64,000 nucleotides of DNA. Origin: Pseudochrobactrum sp. sp1633. Its GTDB lineage: Bacteria > Pseudomonadota > Alphaproteobacteria > Rhizobiales > Rhizobiaceae. The stretch spans positions 372,001 through 436,000 of the forward strand of contig NZ_JARRAE010000001.1 in assembly GCF_030376605.1 (NCBI RefSeq), read 5' to 3'. Both the position numbers and the translations under genes were made by a program. This document shows positions 62,057 to 64,000 of this stretch, one piece after another. The notes below the pieces were generated by a model. The model searched no databases. It was given only the letters and a program-made list of their open reading frames with translations, and had not been told where the DNA came from. Numbering within the stretch: position 1 is the first letter of the stretch; the number at the start of each line of letters is the position of its first letter.

Positions 62057-64000
62057 ATGACACTGCTTTGCAATCCGGCATGGCTGACATATTCCATTCT
62101 GGCACAGGAGACGATGCCACCGCCACCGGTTGATTATCTAGCTTGGGCAAAACAGAATATTGTCTTTTCTGATCGTATCACACAGTTTCCTGGTCCCTAT
62201 AATGAAACGCTGTTTCCGTTCTTCTCGGAGATATTGAAAGCTATTTCACCGGAAGACCCGTGCCGGATTGTGACTATTGCCAAATCGGCACAGGTCGGCG
62301 GCACGGTGCTGGCGAATATCTTCACGCTCGGCACTATGGATATGGATCCGTGCGATTTTCTGTATGTGCATCCGACAGAGGAAAATGCCTCTCGTTGGTC
62401 GAAACAGAAGCTGATGCCGCTGATCCGCGAAACTACGTCTTTGACGGCACTGTTTCCTGAGAAAAGCCGCGAGGGTGGTAATTCCATCCACTATAAGGAG
62501 CGTGCAGACGGGCGCGGGGCTATTCAGGCAGCGGGTGCCAATTCACCTTCCGGCTTGTCGATGATCTCACCGCGTAAGCAGGTGCAGGATGATCTGTCGA
62601 AATGGCAAAACAATGAGGCAGGTGATCCGGAAAGTCAGGCAGAGAGCCGGTCAAAAGCATTCATCGCGGCGAAGATCCTGAAAATCTCAACGCCGCTGAT
62701 TGCGCCGGGCTGCCGTATCAGCTCCAACTTTGAGCAGGGCACGCAGGAGCGTTACCATGTGCCGTGTCCGCATTGTTTGGAGTTGCAACCGCTCGAATGG
62801 GAGCAGATGCGTGATCACATTGATCCGGAGCATCCTGAGAAAGCGTGTTTTTACTGCGTTAAATGTGGCGGCGAAATCAAGGAGCATCATCGCGCATGGA
62901 TGGTAGCAAGAGAGAATGGTGCCAAATGGATTGCTAAATATCCGGAACGAGCACGCTATCATCGCTCATTCCATATCTGGGTTGCCTATTCGCCGTTGGA
63001 AAGTTGGGAGGCGCTGGCGCGTGCCTATCTCAATGTGCAGCGCGGCGGTCCCGATGATAAAGGCAAGAAGGCCGGTGCTGAGCAGGTATTTTTCAATGAC
63101 TGGCTCGGCCAACCCTTTGAGACTGACGGGGAATCTATTGGCTGGGAAGTGTTGCGCGATAGGGCAGCGCAAACTGGCCTGCCGCGTGGAATTATCCCAT
63201 CAAAGGCACTGATCCTGACAATTGGCATAGACGTGCAGGGGGATCGTGTTGAATGGCTGCTGGTTGGTTATGGCAAGAACCGTTACCGCGTGGTGATAGA
63301 TCGCGGGACATTTGACGATAATACCGGTCGTAATCTACCGGGTTTTACAGCGCATTCCGGCCATATCTCCGAGCCTGCAGTGCAACAGGCATTGTCGCAA
63401 CTGGTTAAACGTGAATGGCTGGATTGTTGGGGTAACCGGCGCAAAGTCGATCTGACCGCGATTGATGGTAATGCCTATACCGAAGATGTCTGGGAGTGGG
63501 CGCGGCGTCATCCGATCACGGATGTGATTATGGTGCGTGGTGATAATCGCGAAGCCGCTCCAATGCTGGCGCAAGTTAAAAAAGAGAAAGACAAAAAAGG
63601 TAGGCCGCTCAAATACTCACGGCGCTTTTTTAACTTCAATGCTTCGGTGATGAAAGCAGCTCTTTATCGCTCATTCCGCAAGGAAGATCCGGGCCAGACT
63701 GGCTATATCGATTTTGTGCATGGTCTGGGGGATGACTTCTTTGAACAGGCAACATCCGAGATACGTGTTCAGCGCCGTGGCCGGTCTGGCCATCCTTATT
63801 ATGAATGGGATTTGCCAGCTGGAAAACGCAATGAGGCGTTGGATATGCTCAACCAGTCTTTGGCCGCGACCCTACGCTTAGGGATCAATTACTGGACTGA
63901 GGATGAATGGGACGCATTGGCGGAACGTCTTTCACAAGAACCGCCACCGGCACAGCTTGATCTGGAAGATCAGCTTTTACGCCAGCCTCAGGTGCCGGCA
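62057..64000 (+). CDS. Large terminase subunit, GpA family (3' end beyond window)
   Basis: Frame open from ATG 62057 to the window end (648 codons). Walker A-like TIAKSAQVGGT, zinc-like CPHC...CVKC pair (about residues 236-275), then the nuclease part with IGIDVQGDRVEWLLVGYG and DLTAIDGNAYTEDVW. It translocates DNA into the prohead and cuts cos. Starts 11 bp after terS. Would also be required to package the satellite if the latter is mobile. Confidence 0.93.
   Translation, partial: MTLLCNPAWLTYSILAQETMPPPPVDYLAWAKQNIVFSDRITQFPGPYNETLFPFFSEILKAISPEDPCRIVTIAKSAQVGGTVLANIFTLGTMDMDPCDFLYVHPTEENASRWSKQKLMPLIRETTSLTALFPEKSREGGNSIHYKERADGRGAIQAAGANSPSGLSMISPRKQVQDDLSKWQNNEAGDPESQAESRSKAFIAAKILKISTPLIAPGCRISSNFEQGTQERYHVPCPHCLELQPLEWEQMRDHIDPEHPEKACFYCVKCGGEIKEHHRAWMVARENGAKWIAKYPERARYHRSFHIWVAYSPLESWEALARAYLNVQRGGPDDKGKKAGAEQVFFNDWLGQPFETDGESIGWEVLRDRAAQTGLPRGIIPSKALILTIGIDVQGDRVEWLLVGYGKNRYRVVIDRGTFDDNTGRNLPGFTAHSGHISEPAVQQALSQLVKREWLDCWGNRRKVDLTAIDGNAYTEDVWEWARRHPITDVIMVRGDNREAAPMLAQVKKEKDKKGRPLKYSRRFFNFNASVMKAALYRSFRKEDPGQTGYIDFVHGLGDDFFEQATSEIRVQRRGRSGHPYYEWDLPAGKRNEALDMLNQSLAATLRLGINYWTEDEWDALAERLSQEPPPAQLDLEDQLLRQPQVPA

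Larger units (their letters stand above)
51079..64000. mobile_element. Prophage, left part (continues beyond the window)
   Basis: Integrase next to the att site, leftward early genes, a repressor with operators, a Cro-like protein, a rightward overlapping replication/regulation operon, an antiterminator, a cargo gene and the start of the packaging module (TerS, GpA-type TerL). This is a lambda-like order for a tailed temperate phage. The right end and att site are not in the window. Confidence 0.88.

Overview
The window looks like a chromosomal segment of an alphaproteobacterium of the order Hyphomicrobiales, most likely the Brucellaceae (Brucella/Ochrobactrum/Pseudochrobactrum-like). Reasons: recA followed directly by alaS, an alphaproteobacterial SOS box (GAAC-N7-GAAC) before recA, tRNA genes with encoded CCA ends, and housekeeping proteins of that type. 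The genus is inference from remembered gene content; no database was searched.

Positions 1-40365 are ordinary chromosome. In order: the end of a sugar-type ABC ATPase, an OmpA-like lipoprotein, recA, alaS, a luciferase-like oxidoreductase, a hydrolase/Rossmann-protein pair with a divergent LysR regulator and its likely operator, tRNA-Arg(CCG), NUDIX, xanthine phosphoribosyltransferase (gpt), a two-domain universal stress protein, a CinA/MoaB-domain protein, wrbA, HU, an RND efflux pair, a second luciferase-like gene with an OsmC gene, a P1-family (DmpA-like) peptidase, a D-amino-acid transaminase, a four-gene polar amino-acid ABC operon, an aldo/keto reductase, and a complete potassium system (a 26-aa ORF, kdpF, kdpA, an extra 58-aa membrane ORF, kdpB, kdpC, kdpD, kdpE). 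Two near-identical tRNA-Asn genes, a small membrane protein and tRNA-Cys(GCA) close the core.

Positions 40396-51093 form a 10.7-kb element inserted in the 3' half of tRNA-Cys, bounded by a 15-bp direct repeat of the anticodon region. It has a tyrosine integrase, an AlpA/Xis-like regulator heading a chain of seven genes that overlap by 4 bp, a putative replication protein, a Nu1-like small terminase (TerS), a prohead protease-major capsid fusion, a head-completion-like protein and a lone, oppositely transcribed tape-measure protein. I see no large terminase, portal, tail tube or lysis gene. This is the layout of a phage satellite (PICI-like), with an unusual structural cargo: capsid plus tail ruler.

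Positions 51079-64000 (running off the window) are the left part of a prophage in tandem with the satellite: integrase, an early leftward operon, an S24-type repressor flanked by repeated operators, a Cro-like protein, a rightward overlapping operon (CII-like, GapR/DUF2312, DnaA domain IV protein, winged-helix replication protein, NusG-like antiterminator), a structured RNA stretch, a GGDEF diguanylate cyclase cargo gene, a minor-tail-like gene, TerS and a GpA-type large terminase. A 9-mer (ACCGCGGGT) resembling the lambda cosN region lies upstream of terS in both elements in the same orientation, so the prophage is a natural candidate for the satellite's helper.
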